Source of the DNA: Stereum hirsutum FP-91666 SS1
Lineage: Eukaryota > Basidiomycota > Agaricomycetes > Russulales > Stereaceae
Assembly: GCF_000264905.1 (NCBI RefSeq)
Contig: NW_006763151.1
Location: 555,643-619,642, forward strand
Direction: 5' to 3'
DNA length: 64,000 bases
Shown: positions 63,206-64,000 of the stretch, in pieces
How positions within the stretch are numbered: position 1 is the first letter of the stretch
Layout of the letters: every line of letters begins with the position of its first letter
The notes under the pieces: model-generated
Database searches by the model: none
What the model saw: the letters and a program-made list of their open reading frames with translations, nothing else
What the model was told of the DNA's origin: nothing
Program-made: the position numbers and the translations under genes

Positions 63206-64000
63206 GCAAGCAACCACTGATCAATGAACGTACAGAATGGAAAGCTGGCATCATAGTTGAATGGTTCCTCGGGTAAGAGATGGATGAGATTGTGGTGGTG
63301 TCGGATAGAGACTGGACGCCCGCTATCTCGAGGGAGAATACTGTGATGCGTATGCGTTATTTGGATCGGGCGCTACGCCAAGCGGAAGAATCGCGCGGAT
63401 CAGTAACAAAAGCGCCCTGAATTCCCTGAGTGGGAACGAGAAGCGAGTTTAGAGCACGGTCAGACACTGAACGTCACAGATCTAGTAGAGGCCCATAGCT
63501 GTGATATTTCCTCTAGTCAGCCTTATACTGCAGGTGGAATTTTCGTGTGGAATTCTTTCGCGCTTCCTATAATAACCTGGGATTCGGGGTGAAGCTTTCT
63601 CCAGTTCATAATCTCAGGAGACGCCTTTAGAATTCACCATAAGTAAAGCAGATAGGGTCATGATTGGAATCCAGGACCACGAAGTAGCTTCAAACTGGAT
63701 TGGTGGATGACGACAACCCTCCCAACACGTTGAACAAACCAGGCAGAGATTATTGATCAAAAATTTCCATACATAAATTAAGGGAACGCAAAGGCCTCAA
63801 AATTACCAATAGTAAGCAAATAATGCGTCAAATAAATGTACGACCCGACCGCACTTTTAAGGCATTCTCGCTGAAGGTGTTTGCTCGGGATTCAGACAAT
63901 CCGGTATGAGTGAGGCGACTAAGGTTAGGAGCGACGGCAATAGCAGTAGCAAGAACAGGAATGGAATTCAAGGGAAATCCCGGAATGGAAGGCGCGTACG
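63206..64000. other. No gene recognised at window end
   Basis: About 800 bp with only short frames on both strands. It may belong to the 5' part of the fragmentary gene at 62535-63205 or be intergenic. Confidence 0.4.

Overview
The window reads as nuclear DNA of a mushroom-forming basidiomycete (Agaricomycetes). Genes are dense and on both strands, and most are split by many 45-80 nt GT-AG introns. Families expanded in agarics are present: two DUF6535 membrane proteins, F-box/leucine-rich proteins, an atypical G-protein alpha subunit, an HNH-domain protein and a DUF3328/UstYa-type protein. Exon models below were built by eye from reading frame, splice-site phase and family similarity. For most named genes the summed exon length is an exact multiple of three.

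Layout. 1-5 kb: a truncated CMP/dCMP-deaminase-like gene, an unresolved stretch, then a GNAT acetyltransferase. 5-10 kb: a Ser/Pro-rich protein, the mitochondrial insertase OXA1 and, divergent from it, a DUF202 membrane protein. 10-19 kb: two tandem DUF6535 genes with a truncated third copy between them. 19.6-21.2 kb: a secreted, probably GPI-anchored protein. 22.0-25.2 kb: the most interesting segment, described next. 25.7-30.3 kb: an F-box protein and a CBF1-like bHLH factor. 31-34.5 kb: a large, unusual G-alpha gene. 37.6-42.3 kb: a glutathione S-transferase and an NHX1-type Na+/H+ exchanger. 43.6-47.4 kb: a broken F-box copy, a repeat block with a small inverted-repeat element, and an HNH-domain gene that starts abruptly beside it. 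47.7-48.6 kb: a conserved hypothetical. 48.6-52.2 and 59.0-60.6 kb: decayed repeats and gene fragments. They bracket an acyl-CoA synthetase and an HPC2/ubinuclein gene. 61-62.5 kb: a HELAH-motif protein with a MITE next to its start codon.

Central finding. At 22014-22779 (minus) a seven-exon gene encodes a signal peptide followed by six 18-20-residue acidic units, each with one tryptophan. Every intron lies in phase 0 exactly between a Lys and an Arg codon, so splicing creates a KR (Kex2-type) site at every junction and each exon is one peptide unit. About 1.3 kb away, divergently transcribed, lies a five-exon DUF3328/UstYa-family gene (24108-25199) with both HxxHC motifs. Kex2-processed repeat precursors next to UstYa-type oxidases are the hallmark of dikaritin-type fungal RiPP pathways, known mainly from ascomycetes. 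This pair is therefore a candidate basidiomycete RiPP locus. The product, the crosslinks and the function are not known from the sequence.

Other points of note: a G-alpha with Thr in place of the catalytic switch II Gln and a 21-nt exon carrying the P-loop Lys-Ser; a pair of inverted repeats bracketing a two-gene block; a MITE with a perfect 25-bp terminal repeat; a GC-AG intron in the exchanger; and several genes that each carry one exceptionally long intron.
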